Made by a program: the position numbers and the translations under genes. DNA of 26,146 nt from an uncultured Clostridia bacterium (GTDB lineage: Bacteria > Bacillota > Clostridia > Christensenellales > Pumilibacteraceae), in NCBI GenBank assembly GCA_947588325.1, contig CANPYH010000004.1, positions 1 to 26,146 of the forward strand, in the 5' to 3' direction. The notes beneath the pieces are model-generated. The model searched no databases and was not told the origin of the DNA. It was given only the letters and a program-made list of their open reading frames with translations. This document shows positions 1 to 7,635 of the stretch, piece by piece. How positions within the stretch are numbered: the stretch's first letter is position 1; each line of letters begins with the position of its first letter.

Positions 1-393
1 GGAGTTGCTCTCCTCTCCGCTATCCCTACGGTCAAAGCGCTTATTAAAAAACTCGACGGAGACGAGAAAACTGGCGCGACGATAGTGCTCAAAGCGCTCG
101 AAGAACCCGTTCGCCAGATCGCCGCAAACGCAGGCGTGGACGGCGGCGTGGTAGTCAACACCATTCTCGCAAAGAAGAACCCCAACTTCGGGTATAACGC
201 GCTCAAAGACGAGTATTGCGACGTCGTTGCCGCAGGTATTCTCGACCCCACCAAGGTTACGAGAAGCGCGCTTCAAAACGCGTCCAGCGTTGCCGCTACC
301 CTGCTCACGACAGAGAGTATCGTCACCGATATCCCCGCTCCCGAGCCTCCCGCACCCGCAGGCGGCATGGGCGGAATGGGCGGCATGTACTGA
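1..393 (+). CDS. groEL: Chaperonin GroEL, C-terminal part (5' end outside window)
   Basis: This is the last 130 residues of the 60-kDa chaperonin, which forms the double-ring ATP-driven protein-folding chamber in the cytosol. The frame is open from base 1, so the gene starts upstream of the window. Visible family signatures are DGDEKTGA, then ALEEPVRQIA, GYNALKDEY, DPTKVTRSALQNA and SVAATLLTTE, all from the C-terminal equatorial domain. The protein ends with the typical GGMGGMGGMY tail that lines the chamber floor. It stops at TGA 391-393 and is followed 15 nt later by a strong intrinsic terminator, so it is the last gene of its operon, normally groES-groEL. The GTG at 85 is only an internal codon, not the start. 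Identity is certain; upstream context is not visible. Confidence 0.98.
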   Translation, partial: GVALLSAIPTVKALIKKLDGDEKTGATIVLKALEEPVRQIAANAGVDGGVVVNTILAKKNPNFGYNALKDEYCDVVAAGILDPTKVTRSALQNASSVAATLLTTESIVTDIPAPEPPAPAGGMGGMGGMY

Positions 394-408
394 TCCGTCA
401 TGAACTGC

Positions 409-442
409 AAAAGCGCTTCGGCTAAAACCGAGGCGCTTTTTT
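409..442 (+). terminator. Intrinsic terminator of groEL
   Basis: A 13-bp stem (AAAAGCGC plus TTCGG pairing with CCGAG plus GCGCTTTT, one wobble) closes a CTAAAA loop and runs into six T residues. It lies 15 nt after the groEL stop. The A-run on its 5' side means it could also work in the opposite direction. Confidence 0.9.
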
Positions 443-489
443 CTTGCCCGCTAACTGTGCAAGCGAGTTCCTTCCCTATGAAACGAAAG

Positions 490-523
490 ACGCGCCGCGG
501 CAAATTTTCCGCAGCGCGTTTTT
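490..523. terminator. Second hairpin between convergent groEL and rng
   Basis: The arms ACGCGCCGCGG and CCGCAGCGCGT (one wobble) enclose the loop CAAATTTT. On the + strand it is followed by five T residues; on the - strand it is followed by CTTTCGTTTC. It lies 17 nt beyond the rng stop codon, so it can end the minD-rng operon on the - strand and back up groEL termination on the + strand. Confidence 0.75.
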
Positions 524-539
524 GATATTTTCGATTTTA

Positions 540-2045
540 TCAAACGAGCAGTTCGGAGTGAGCGGGAACGCCGCCCATGCCCGAGTATACCCTGTAACTT
601 CCGTAGTTCATATTCTCGTCGGCAACAACGTATATCCGCTTATGCGACCACACGCCCTCGACCTCTTTGACAAAGTCGTTATGCTCGATCAGATGGTGCG
701 CAAGGTCGGGGTGCGCATATATAAGCGCGATGGAGACGTTGTGATTCATGAACAGCCGTTTGAGGCGGTACTTAATCCCACGCGCCACATACGCGTCGGC
801 GAGCAATACTCCCGTGCCGCCGCAGAAGGGACACTTGCCCTGACTGACGGAGACGAGTTCCCTGCCCACCTTCTTTCGCGTAATCTCCACAAGCCCGAGA
901 CTTGACATATCCAGCACTCTCGTCTTGACCCTGTCGAAATACAGCTCGTTTTTAAGCGCTTCGACGACGGAAATCCGATGCTCCTCGTCCGACATATCGA
1001 TGAAGTCGACGACGATAATACCGCCTATGTTCCGCAGTCGTATCTGCCTTGCTATCTCCTTGACCGCCTCGAGGTTGGTTCTGTATACCGTGTCCTCTCG
1101 GTTATCCGTGCCGAGGTAGCTGCCCGTGTTAACGTCTATCGCGGTCAGCGCTTCGGTCTTTTCGATCACGACAAAGCCGCCCGACGGGAGTTTGGCTTTG
1201 GGCGAAAACAGCGAGATAAGGTCGCTGCCTATGCCGAAGTAGTCGTATATATCCTCTTCGCCGTCGTAGTAAGTCACGTCGCCCTTGAAGTAGGGACAGA
1301 ACGTCTCCACCATGTTGCGAAGATCCTCGGTAACTTTCACGTCGTTGCAGACAATTCCCTCGATACCGTCCGAAAGCATGTCGCGAATGGTGCGGTAGAG
1401 AATATTACCCTCGCCGTATATAAGCGCGACGTCCTCCGCCTCTTCCCACTTGCGCTGTATGCCCTCGCCTGCCTTGATCAGGAACCTGGCCTCTTGCAGG
1501 ATCTCCTCGTCCGTCGCGGTCAGGCAGTTGGTTCTGGCGATAAAGCCGCGCCCCTCTGGAGCTACGCCTTTAAGCAGGGATACGAGTTTTTCGCGCATGG
1601 CGACGCCCGTTATTTTATTCGACACGCCGACAAAGGGCAGGTTGTACAAATAAATAACGTAGTGACCGGGTATGGATATGTTGGAAGTGAGCTTGGGACC
1701 TTTAAGCTCGGTGCCCTCCTTGACTTCCTGAACCATGACATAATCGCCCTTCTTCGCAGATATCTTGTGAGGAAGGGCGTTGCCCGCGCCGAGAACAGAG
1801 CGGTGGTCGAGAGTTTCGTCAATATACCAGAAACCCGTTCTGTCTGTACCGATATCCACGAAAGCGCTTTGCAGCCCTTCAATGATATCGGTCACTTTGC
1901 CTTTATAAATGTTGCCCGTACTCTGACGTTCGCTCAGCGCCTCGCTGTAAAGTTCCGAGAGCCGTCCGTTTTCTATCAGTCCAACGGTAATATATGCGTC
2001 TTCGCGATCAACCAGAATAAGATTTTTCATCTCGTCGATGCTCAT
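540..2045 (-). CDS. rng: Ribonuclease G/E family endoribonuclease
   Basis: Single-strand-specific endoribonuclease of the Rne/Rng family, acting in rRNA processing and mRNA decay in the cytosol. At 501 residues it matches RNase G rather than the much longer RNase E. An S1 RNA-binding domain lies at about residues 40-125 (GNIYKGKVTDIIEGLQSAFV). The catalytic DNase I-like part carries the two magnesium aspartates in AIDVNTG (D304) and VVDFIDM (D347). The zinc-link CPFCGGTG is at 405-412. The ATG at 2045 is preceded by AAGGA four bases away; an internal Met6 (MKNLILVDRED) is the alternative start. It follows the M50 protease gene by 18 nt and is the last gene of the minD operon. In many Clostridia rng lies near this cluster before rplU; rplU is absent here. 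Confidence 0.96.
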   Translation of the reverse strand: MSIDEMKNLILVDREDAYITVGLIENGRLSELYSEALSERQSTGNIYKGKVTDIIEGLQSAFVDIGTDRTGFWYIDETLDHRSVLGAGNALPHKISAKKGDYVMVQEVKEGTELKGPKLTSNISIPGHYVIYLYNLPFVGVSNKITGVAMREKLVSLLKGVAPEGRGFIARTNCLTATDEEILQEARFLIKAGEGIQRKWEEAEDVALIYGEGNILYRTIRDMLSDGIEGIVCNDVKVTEDLRNMVETFCPYFKGDVTYYDGEEDIYDYFGIGSDLISLFSPKAKLPSGGFVVIEKTEALTAIDVNTGSYLGTDNREDTVYRTNLEAVKEIARQIRLRNIGGIIVVDFIDMSDEEHRISVVEALKNELYFDRVKTRVLDMSSLGLVEITRKKVGRELVSVSQGKCPFCGGTGVLLADAYVARGIKYRLKRLFMNHNVSIALIYAHPDLAHHLIEHNDFVKEVEGVWSHKRIYVVADENMNYGSYRVYSGMGGVPAHSELLV

Positions 2046-2063
2046 AACGTCCTTATTTTAGCA

Positions 2064-2930
2064 CTATTTTTCGTGAAGTGCAACAAAAATAGGCGTTTCG
2101 AGAGAATTATAATGAGTAATAAATTCGGTTAATTCCGTTTCCGTCACCCGCGCGACTTCGCGGTAATTCCCGTCCGTCACTATGAACCGCGTATAATAGT
2201 CGGCTCGGAGCATGTTATACAGCGAGAGCAGGTCGGCATTCTTACTCACCATTATTTCCCGAACGCGCAATCCGTTTTTCAGCCTCTTTTCCAAATCAGA
2301 CATAGTGTATATATTCTCATACGCGCTCCCCTTTCCGTGGAACGCCAGCGACGTGAGCACGAATACGGCAAGCGTCGCAAAAGTGTAGTTAGCCCCGACG
2401 GCTATCGCCGTTACCGCGCCCGCCACGACGGTCAGCCCGCACACCCAAGAAACCGCCGCCGTTATCCTCCGGGCTTTGCGCGGCCCGAACTTAGACAGAA
2501 AACCGTGAAGCACCCTGCCGCCGTCGAGCGGATAGACGGGAATGAGGTTGACAGCCGCCGTGAAGAAGCTGGCTTCGGCAAGCAGTTTTGTCGCCGAGTA
2601 CGTCGCGGGAAACCACCACCAAAGCCCCGTTATTACCACCCAGAGCAGGAGGTTGGACAGCGGTCCCGCCGCCGCAATGAGTACTTCGCGCTCCCCCTTG
2701 ATGCCCTCGAAGTCCCCGTCTATGGAGACGCCGTAAGGCATAATACGCACCTTTTTAAGCGCATAGCCCAGCCGCTCCGCCGTTATGGCGTGGGAAAACT
2801 CGTGGATAATCAGCACGACGGCGTATGAGAGCAACTCCATGCCGTAGCCGAGAGCGACGAGCGCCGCCGCGAAAATAACGGTGAGCGGGGATACGGAGAC
2901 AACTCTCTCTTTTTTGACGCGCCTGTTCAC
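2064..2930 (-). CDS. spoIVFB: SpoIVFB-like site-2 (M50) intramembrane metalloprotease
   Basis: Zinc metalloprotease that cleaves within or near the membrane. In spore formers the SpoIVFB type activates pro-sigma-K in the mother cell. The protein has 288 residues. The zinc motif HEFSH is at 43-47 inside a membrane helix, and the third-ligand motif NLIPVYPLDGG is at 128-138. Hydrophobic segments lie at about 14-42, 84-106, 118-134 and 150-195. The C-terminal 80 residues (DLEKRL...VREIM onward) resemble a CBS-like soluble domain. The start is GTG at 2930; no good Shine-Dalgarno is visible, and the minE-like stop is 31 nt upstream. No spoIVFA partner is present. The position after minD/minE matches the Bacillus minCD-spoIVFAB order, which supports the SpoIVFB call; a general S2P role is the alternative. 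Confidence 0.85.
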   Translation of the reverse strand: MNRRVKKERVVSVSPLTVIFAAALVALGYGMELLSYAVVLIIHEFSHAITAERLGYALKKVRIMPYGVSIDGDFEGIKGEREVLIAAAGPLSNLLLWVVITGLWWWFPATYSATKLLAEASFFTAAVNLIPVYPLDGGRVLHGFLSKFGPRKARRITAAVSWVCGLTVVAGAVTAIAVGANYTFATLAVFVLTSLAFHGKGSAYENIYTMSDLEKRLKNGLRVREIMVSKNADLLSLYNMLRADYYTRFIVTDGNYREVARVTETELTEFITHYNSLETPIFVALHEK

Positions 2931-2961
2931 GTTTATGAATATGTGAGAGGGCGCGGCGTTA

Positions 2962-3204
2962 TTACTTCAGCACCGCACCCGCCTCGTATATCTCGCGGGC
3001 GGCAAAGGATATGTCGAACACCACTCTCCCGCCCTCTTCGTCCATATCGGCGGTGAACGATATATCGCCGTCGGTTATCATGTAGTCGGCGAGCAGGCTT
3101 TTCAGGTCGGCTTTAAGCGAGGTTATTACCGCCGAGAGCGCGGCAAGACGGTTGCCGAGCAGGTACTTTCTGAGGCTTTCGGATATGTCGTTTTTCCGTT
3201 TCAT
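2962..3204 (-). CDS. minE: MinE-like cell-division topological specificity factor
   Basis: An 80-residue protein between minD and the M50 protease. MinE stimulates the MinD ATPase and drives MinCD off the membrane, limiting division inhibition at mid-cell. The order of a basic N-terminal helix, a long LKADLKSLLADYM helix (compare the MinE QLRKDILEVICKYV region), an acidic turn and a final beta strand (GGRVVFDISFA) follows the MinE topological domain. Sequence similarity is weak, and the call rests largely on size, secondary-structure pattern and the 17-nt distance to minD. No minC is nearby. The start ATG is at 3204, with GGAGGGAAT-type purines (revcomp of attccctccc) about 6 nt upstream serving as Shine-Dalgarno. 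Confidence 0.7.
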   Translation of the reverse strand: MKRKNDISESLRKYLLGNRLAALSAVITSLKADLKSLLADYMITDGDISFTADMDEEGGRVVFDISFAAREIYEAGAVLK

Positions 3205-3221
3205 ATTATTCCCTCCCGCGG

Positions 3222-4010
3222 TCAGAGTCTCCGCCGCAGTCCGCGCTTTATCTTTCCGAAAAAGCCGCGGTATTTTTTGGTCAGGTCGAACACTTCGGGA
3301 GTGCCCGACATTATCCCGCGGGCGAGCGCCTGACAGGCGGCGTAACCCTCCGTTATCCCCGCGTTGAAGGAGTTGCTGAGCAGGTTGAGTGCGTCCTCTT
3401 CGGGTATCATGCCGTACACTTCGGCGTTAATCAGCTTCTCCACATCGTTTTTAGTCAGCATCTCACCCGATAATATCATGTCGCCGCGAACCCTGTTTAC
3501 CACGGTATATATGCGCGTTATCCCGCTACGCAGCAAAATACTCATCACCGTCTCGGCGTCGCGCACCGAGCTTATGTGCGGAGTGGTGACAAGCACCGCT
3601 TCCTCGCACGCCGCCACCGCACGTTTGAACCCCGCCTCTATCCCCGCGGGACAGTCCACCAGCACAAAGTCGAAGTTCTGACACAGCCGAAGTACCACCT
3701 CGCGGATGTGCTGCCCCGAGATCTTCGCTTTGTCGTAACTGTGCGCGGAAGGAAGTATGTACAGACCCGCCTGGTCAATATCCTCGACAAGCGCCTGCCG
3801 CAATCGGCACCGCCCCTCGATAACGTCCACTATGTCATAGACTATGCGCGAATCCATACCGAGCAGTACGTCGAGGTTATTCAGCCCGATATCCGCGTCG
3901 AGTACCACCGTCCGTTCCCCCATCGCCGCAAGACACCTGCCGAGGTTCGCCGTCAGCGTCGTTTTCCCCACGCCCCCCTTTCCGCTTGTTATAACTATCG
4001 ATCTCGCCAT
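3222..4010 (-). CDS. minD: Septum site-determining ATPase MinD
   Basis: Membrane-associated ParA/MinD ATPase (262 residues) that positions the division site. It has the deviant Walker A motif GKGGVGKTT at residues 10-18, with the signature lysine. The switch I type sequence VVLDADIGLNNLD follows, and the Walker B-like strand FVLVDCPAGIE is present. The last 16 residues, YRGFFGKIKRGLRRRL, form the amphipathic membrane-targeting helix typical of MinD. It is the first gene of a -strand unit with the minE-like gene, the M50 protease and rng. The ATG at 4010 has no clear Shine-Dalgarno; the preceding sequence is AT-rich (GCATTATTAAGAAT). minC, its usual partner gene, is not found in the window. 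Confidence 0.96.
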   Translation of the reverse strand: MARSIVITSGKGGVGKTTLTANLGRCLAAMGERTVVLDADIGLNNLDVLLGMDSRIVYDIVDVIEGRCRLRQALVEDIDQAGLYILPSAHSYDKAKISGQHIREVVLRLCQNFDFVLVDCPAGIEAGFKRAVAACEEAVLVTTPHISSVRDAETVMSILLRSGITRIYTVVNRVRGDMILSGEMLTKNDVEKLINAEVYGMIPEEDALNLLSNSFNAGITEGYAACQALARGIMSGTPEVFDLTKKYRGFFGKIKRGLRRRL

Positions 4011-4337
4011 ATTCTTAATAATGCTATCACGCCCCCGCGGTAGAACGTTATAATAATATCAACTAAAAATACGAACCCTGTCGAAAGCCAAAACAAATAC
4101 AGGCAGCCGAACCGTCTGAACTTATGAGGCAGATCATTTACAATACTTATTTTCGGGACACACTAAAAAAGAGCGGGGATATCGCTCTTTGGACTGCTGT
4201 GGCTGTGTTTAATATCTATATGTTTAATGCCTATACGTTATGATGCTCATATTTTTAATATCGGATTTTATTTCACGCTTTTATATATGGTTCGAGTATT
4301 GTATGTTTCAAGCCTTGATTTTAAGTCTCGGGTCGGC
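4011..4337 (-). other. Intergenic region between mreB-like gene and minD
   Basis: These 327 nt hold the 3' trailer and terminator of the ppx-maf-mreB unit (4165-4190) and then the upstream region of minD. The minD upstream part contains an AT-rich stretch (TTGATATTATTATAAC on the - strand, about 4045-4061) that could provide a -10 element, but no convincing -35/-10 pair was found. mreC, mreD and minC would be expected here by comparison with Bacillus; no ORF or obvious remnant of them is visible. Confidence 0.5.
4165..4190 (-). terminator. Intrinsic terminator of the ppx-maf-mreB unit
   Basis: On the - strand an 8-bp stem AAAGAGCG/CGCTCTTT with the loop ATATCCC is followed by a run of T residues (TTTTTT including the stem end). 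It lies about 150 nt after the mreB-like stop and separates this unit from minD. Confidence 0.8.
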
Positions 4338-5345
4338 TTAATTCTGCGAGAGAATTTCGCGAAGAGCGGCTTTGTTGGTGAGCAGTTTGCCCGCGCCGAG
4401 CACGGCGGCGTACTCCGAATCGACGTGGACGGAGACGGGTATGCGGAGGCGTTCGGAGAACATCTTCTCTATGCCGGGTATCAGGCAGGCACCCCCCGTC
4501 AGGTGCAGTCCGTCGGTGTATATATCCGCGGCTATTTCGGGGCGAAGGGAGCGAATTATGCTCTCGATCGCGTCGGCTACTCGGAGATAGTACGGCATCA
4601 CTGCCTCCATAACATCCGTCGATTTTATGTCGAAGCTCGAAGGAGACATTACGGTGAGATCCGCCCCCCTCGAGGTCATCTTTCTCTTATCGTTGGAGAA
4701 CAGGCTGCCTACCCCGCACTTAATCCTTTCCGCCTCACTTAAGCCTATGCGGAAGTTGTATTTGCCGAGGATATAGTCGCGGAGGGCTTTATCCATCATT
4801 ATTCCGCCTATGTTGGCGCTGCAGCCGTACACGATCCCCGAGGAAGCTACGGCGGCAATGCTCGTCGTACCCGCGCCTATGTTGGCGATCAGGCTGACCT
4901 TATCCGAGTGGACGGGCAGTTCCGCCCCCACCGCCGCGAGCAGGACTTTTTCTATCATTATGACGTCGCTTATCCCCGCCCGCGCGAACACATCGTCGTA
5001 TATTCTGCGCTCTTCGAGGGCAAGCCCCGTCGGTATCGCGGCAATCGCGCGGATTTTCGGTCCGAACAGTCCCGGTCTTATCAGTTTTTTAAGAAACGCC
5101 GCGAGCATATCGCGGCAAGCGTCGGGCGACGATATAATGCCGTCTGTCACGGGGAAACGCAAGTTGGTATTTTCGGGAGTTTTGCCCACGGTCGCCGCGG
5201 CCTCGTTGCCGACATACCGCACCTTACCCGATTTCGGGTCACCCGTATACGCGACTATGGACGGCTCGCAAAGAACTATGCCGTTGTTCGGCATGTAGAT
5301 CATGGTATTCGCGGTGCCAATAACGATGGCAAGTTCTTCCGTCAT
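4338..5345 (-). CDS. mreB: Divergent MreB-like actin homologue, nucleotide-site aspartates replaced
   Basis: Bacterial actin fold, 335 residues. Its MreB relatives form membrane-bound filaments that guide lateral cell-wall synthesis. Family landmarks: phosphate-1 loop VIGTANTMIY (8-17), CEPSIVAY (26-33), RFPVTDGII (63-71), connect region EKVLLAAVGAELP (132-144), phosphate-2 loop NIGAGTT (155-161) and adenosine motif LTGGACLIPGIE (282-293). The first loop normally reads DLGTANT and the second DIGGGTTE. Here the first aspartate is V8 and the second is N155, and the proline of the usual EEPMAAAIGA is lost. E132 remains. The protein may therefore bind nucleotide weakly or not hydrolyse it. The ATG at 5345 overlaps the maf stop by 4 nt (ATGA), so the two genes are translationally coupled. 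mreC and mreD are missing downstream. MreB family is secure; activity is not. Confidence 0.88.
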   Translation of the reverse strand: MTEELAIVIGTANTMIYMPNNGIVLCEPSIVAYTGDPKSGKVRYVGNEAAATVGKTPENTNLRFPVTDGIISSPDACRDMLAAFLKKLIRPGLFGPKIRAIAAIPTGLALEERRIYDDVFARAGISDVIMIEKVLLAAVGAELPVHSDKVSLIANIGAGTTSIAAVASSGIVYGCSANIGGIMMDKALRDYILGKYNFRIGLSEAERIKCGVGSLFSNDKRKMTSRGADLTVMSPSSFDIKSTDVMEAVMPYYLRVADAIESIIRSLRPEIAADIYTDGLHLTGGACLIPGIEKMFSERLRIPVSVHVDSEYAAVLGAGKLLTNKAALREILSQN

Positions 5346-5893
5346 TCGTAGTTCTCCGATATCAGCAGGTCCACAAGCCTTATCGGCAAGCCGACCACGT
5401 TGTCGTAATCTCCTGTAATACTCTTTACAAGCGGGGCAAGCTCCTCGTCCTGTATGCCGTACCCGCCCGCTTTATCGAACGGTTTCCCCGTCGCTATATA
5501 CTCCTCGACGAGCTTTTCGTCGTAAGAGGCGAACTCCACCGTCGTCTCTTCGCACGCCTTAACCGCTTTGTCGCCGCCTATCAGACACACCCCCGTCAGC
5601 ACTTTATGCGGCGCTCCGCAAAGCAGTGCGAACATCTCGCGAGCCTCGTCGGCGGTTTTGGGTTTGCCCAACCTTTTGCCGCCCGCGACAACCACCGTAT
5701 CGGCGCCGAGAACGAGGTCGTCCGACCTCACCGCCCGCGCCTTCCGTTCGGCAATGTCCATGACGGCTTCTCTGTCGTCCGTCTTATCCGTGCGCTCGTC
5801 GACATTCGCGGGTCTGACTTCGACTTCGAGGTACTTCAGTTTCTTTATCAGTTCCGCGCGGCGAGGCGAAGCGGAGGCAAGTATCAGCCGCAT
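5342..5893 (-). CDS. maf: Maf family nucleoside triphosphate pyrophosphatase
   Basis: House-cleaning pyrophosphatase that hydrolyses dTTP/UTP or modified nucleotides to monophosphates; Maf is also linked to septum formation. The 183 residues match the family length. Motifs are LASASPRRAELI (4-15), the conserved LGADTVVV segment, the LGKP motif (GKRLGKPKTADEA), HKVLTGV, and the C-terminal DKAGGYGIQ and GDYDNVVGLPI. It starts at ATG 5893, one nucleotide after the stop of the ppx-like gene (TGATATG), and its stop overlaps the mreB-like start. The maf-mreB linkage is conserved in many Bacillota. Confidence 0.96.
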   Translation of the reverse strand: MRLILASASPRRAELIKKLKYLEVEVRPANVDERTDKTDDREAVMDIAERKARAVRSDDLVLGADTVVVAGGKRLGKPKTADEAREMFALLCGAPHKVLTGVCLIGGDKAVKACEETTVEFASYDEKLVEEYIATGKPFDKAGGYGIQDEELAPLVKSITGDYDNVVGLPIRLVDLLISENYE

Positions 5894-5894
5894 A

Positions 5895-7421
5895 TCACAG
5901 TATGTCGAGGTTCTTGTTATACGCTCTCGCGAAGTCGGCGCGAACGTTAAGCGCGTCCTTTATCTCCAGCGAGCAATCGCCGTCCGATTCCGTTTTCATA
6001 ATAACGGAGTCGCCGAGAACGTCGCAGTTGATCGACTTTATGCAACCGCTCATCGAACGGTCGAGAGACTCGGCTATACGGAGTATTACCGACAGTTTCA
6101 TAACCGCCGAGAGATCCTCTTCCTGCAATATGTCCTTATATCTTCCCCATTCCGCCATATTGAACTCGTTAGGGTGGTGCCCCTGCGCCACAAACGCCGC
6201 AAGGAGAAGATCCCTGTGCGACAGTCCGTACAGCGTGGAGTTGAGTATGAAGTAGAAGGAGTGCTTGTTGTGCGCATAGTATTTAAGCCGCACCCCGACG
6301 TCGTGCATAAGCGCGGCGACGCGAAGCACTTTAACGTACATTCTCGGCAGTTTGTGAAGCACGCGGAGCTGTTTATACAGCATAATCGAGAGGTTGCATA
6401 CCTTCTCGCAGTGCTTGATGTTCTGGTCGCAATAGTGCAGCTGAGTATAGACGGAGTGAGCGACTATATCGCTTATCGGCTTTTCCATGGTCGAGGGCAT
6501 CGCATGTCCGAACATTATTCCCTCGCGAAGTCCCGAAGAGGATATTACCACGTTGGGAAGCCCGCTGACCGAGAGCACCGACTTGATCGTTGCAAGCGCG
6601 GAGACGAATATGTCCGCACGCTCCTCGTTAAGCCCCTTAATCTTCGCCCGCTTGTCTATCGGAAGCACCTTTATAGTGTCGTATATATTGGTAAATTCTT
6701 CCTTGCCGACGGAGTAGTTATGTATTATGGACAGCGGATATCTGCGCAGTCTCTTGCTTATTGTCGCAAGGTTGCGGAAAGACCCGCCCACGCCGATAAA
6801 CTGCACGTCGGGATCGATGTTTTTGAGCCAGGGCACTTCGGCAAGCTGACCCTCGACATACTCCTCGATAAGCGCGGATATCTCCTCGGGGGTGTGGGTG
6901 CCGTCGTTAAACAGATCGCTCAGCGTTATTGCGCCAAAGGGCAAAGTCACGCGGTTGAGTATGTTCCGCCTGTTATATTGTATGAGGTGCAGACTGCTCC
7001 CGCTTATGTCCATGATAACGCCCTTCGGGTATTCCATGGAGTTTATTACGCCCTGATATATAAGTTGGGCTTCCTCTTCCTCGCCGAGTACGCGAAGCCT
7101 GAACCCGCACGAAGAATTGACTTCTTCGAGGAAGCTCTTCTGGTTTTTCGCGCGGCGAATGGCGTTGGTAGCCACCGCGTATATCTTGTCCACATCGTTT
7201 GTATCGCACAGTTTCTTGAACATATTAAGCGTCTTTACCGCCTGTGCGATCTTGGACGGCTTGATGTATCCGTCCCTCTCCATATCCTGTCCGAGTCTCA
7301 CCGATTCCACGAGTTCGTCAAATACAACGAAGTGACCGTCGTTGTGCCCGTCGATAAGAATGTAAGCCAAAATCAATTTAGCCGTGTTGCTGCCCATGTC
7401 AATTACTGCAATTTTTTCCAT
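5895..7421 (-). CDS. ppx: Ppx/GppA-type exopolyphosphatase/pppGpp phosphatase with HD-like C-terminal domain
   Basis: ASKHA-fold phosphatase (508 residues) that removes terminal phosphates from polyphosphate or converts pppGpp to ppGpp. The N-terminal module has DMGSNTAKL (8-16, usual DIGSNS), ATNAIRRA (84-91), the catalytic glutamate region GEEEEAQLIY (113-122), DISGSS (138-143, usual DIGGGS) and GVGGSFRNL (210-218). The C-terminal part (about 320-490) is HD-like, with MHDVG (H373, D374) and GHH. The start is ATG 7421, chosen because AAGGAG lies 6 nt upstream; a TTG at 7448 lies upstream of that Shine-Dalgarno and is rejected. A strong promoter sits about 95 nt upstream. First gene of the unit with maf and the mreB-like gene. 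Which of the two substrates it uses cannot be told from the sequence. Confidence 0.92.
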   Translation of the reverse strand: MEKIAVIDMGSNTAKLILAYILIDGHNDGHFVVFDELVESVRLGQDMERDGYIKPSKIAQAVKTLNMFKKLCDTNDVDKIYAVATNAIRRAKNQKSFLEEVNSSCGFRLRVLGEEEEAQLIYQGVINSMEYPKGVIMDISGSSLHLIQYNRRNILNRVTLPFGAITLSDLFNDGTHTPEEISALIEEYVEGQLAEVPWLKNIDPDVQFIGVGGSFRNLATISKRLRRYPLSIIHNYSVGKEEFTNIYDTIKVLPIDKRAKIKGLNEERADIFVSALATIKSVLSVSGLPNVVISSSGLREGIMFGHAMPSTMEKPISDIVAHSVYTQLHYCDQNIKHCEKVCNLSIMLYKQLRVLHKLPRMYVKVLRVAALMHDVGVRLKYYAHNKHSFYFILNSTLYGLSHRDLLLAAFVAQGHHPNEFNMAEWGRYKDILQEEDLSAVMKLSVILRIAESLDRSMSGCIKSINCDVLGDSVIMKTESDGDCSLEIKDALNVRADFARAYNKNLDIL

Positions 7422-7512
7422 TGATACTCCTTCCTTGCTGCTATGCAAAGTAAAATGTCGACGTCTACACTTTCTCCCCGCAAAATCGAATATAATAATC
7501 CAATTTTCCCCG

Positions 7513-7541
7513 ATTATATCACAGAATTATCGCTTTGTAAA
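7513..7541 (-). promoter_or_regulatory. Sigma-A-type promoter of ppx-maf-mreB
   Basis: On the - strand: -35 TTTACA (7536-7541), 17-nt spacer, -10 TATAAT (7513-7518), with an extended TGA just before the -10. The predicted start near 7506 leaves a leader of about 85 nt with a regular Shine-Dalgarno. Confidence 0.88.
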
Positions 7542-7597
7542 TACCTTTTTGAAAAATAATTATATATATTTTTATAAGTCGGCTCAAGCACATTTTG

Positions 7598-7626
7598 TTT
7601 ACATACGTCGATTTTTGTGATATAAT
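7598..7626 (+). promoter_or_regulatory. Sigma-A-type promoter of the 7636 gene; predicts leaderless mRNA
   Basis: -35 TTTACA (7598-7603), 17-nt spacer, -10 TATAAT (7621-7626), extended TGA. The ATG at 7636 begins only 9 nt after the -10 hexamer, so transcription should start 0-4 nt before the start codon. No Shine-Dalgarno is present. The -10 region shares the 11-mer TGTGATATAAT with the divergent ppx promoter. Confidence 0.88.
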
Positions 7627-7635
7627 GCACAATGT

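Noticed and set aside
978..2132. 384-codon open frame on the + strand opposite rng
   Set aside because: It is fully antisense to rng, whose catalytic and zinc motifs are intact; the antisense protein has no recognisable domains and the frame is open because of codon bias.
4056..4130. Short 24-codon frame on the - strand in the minD upstream region
   Set aside because: No ribosome site and no recognisable features; likely chance.
5568..7424. 618-codon open frame on the + strand opposite maf and ppx
   Set aside because: Antisense shadow of two clearly functional genes; no ribosome site and no family features.
7422..7448. Nine-codon N-terminal extension of the ppx-like protein from a TTG
   Set aside because: The TTG lies upstream of the AAGGAG that serves the ATG at 7421; the family N-terminus begins at that ATG.
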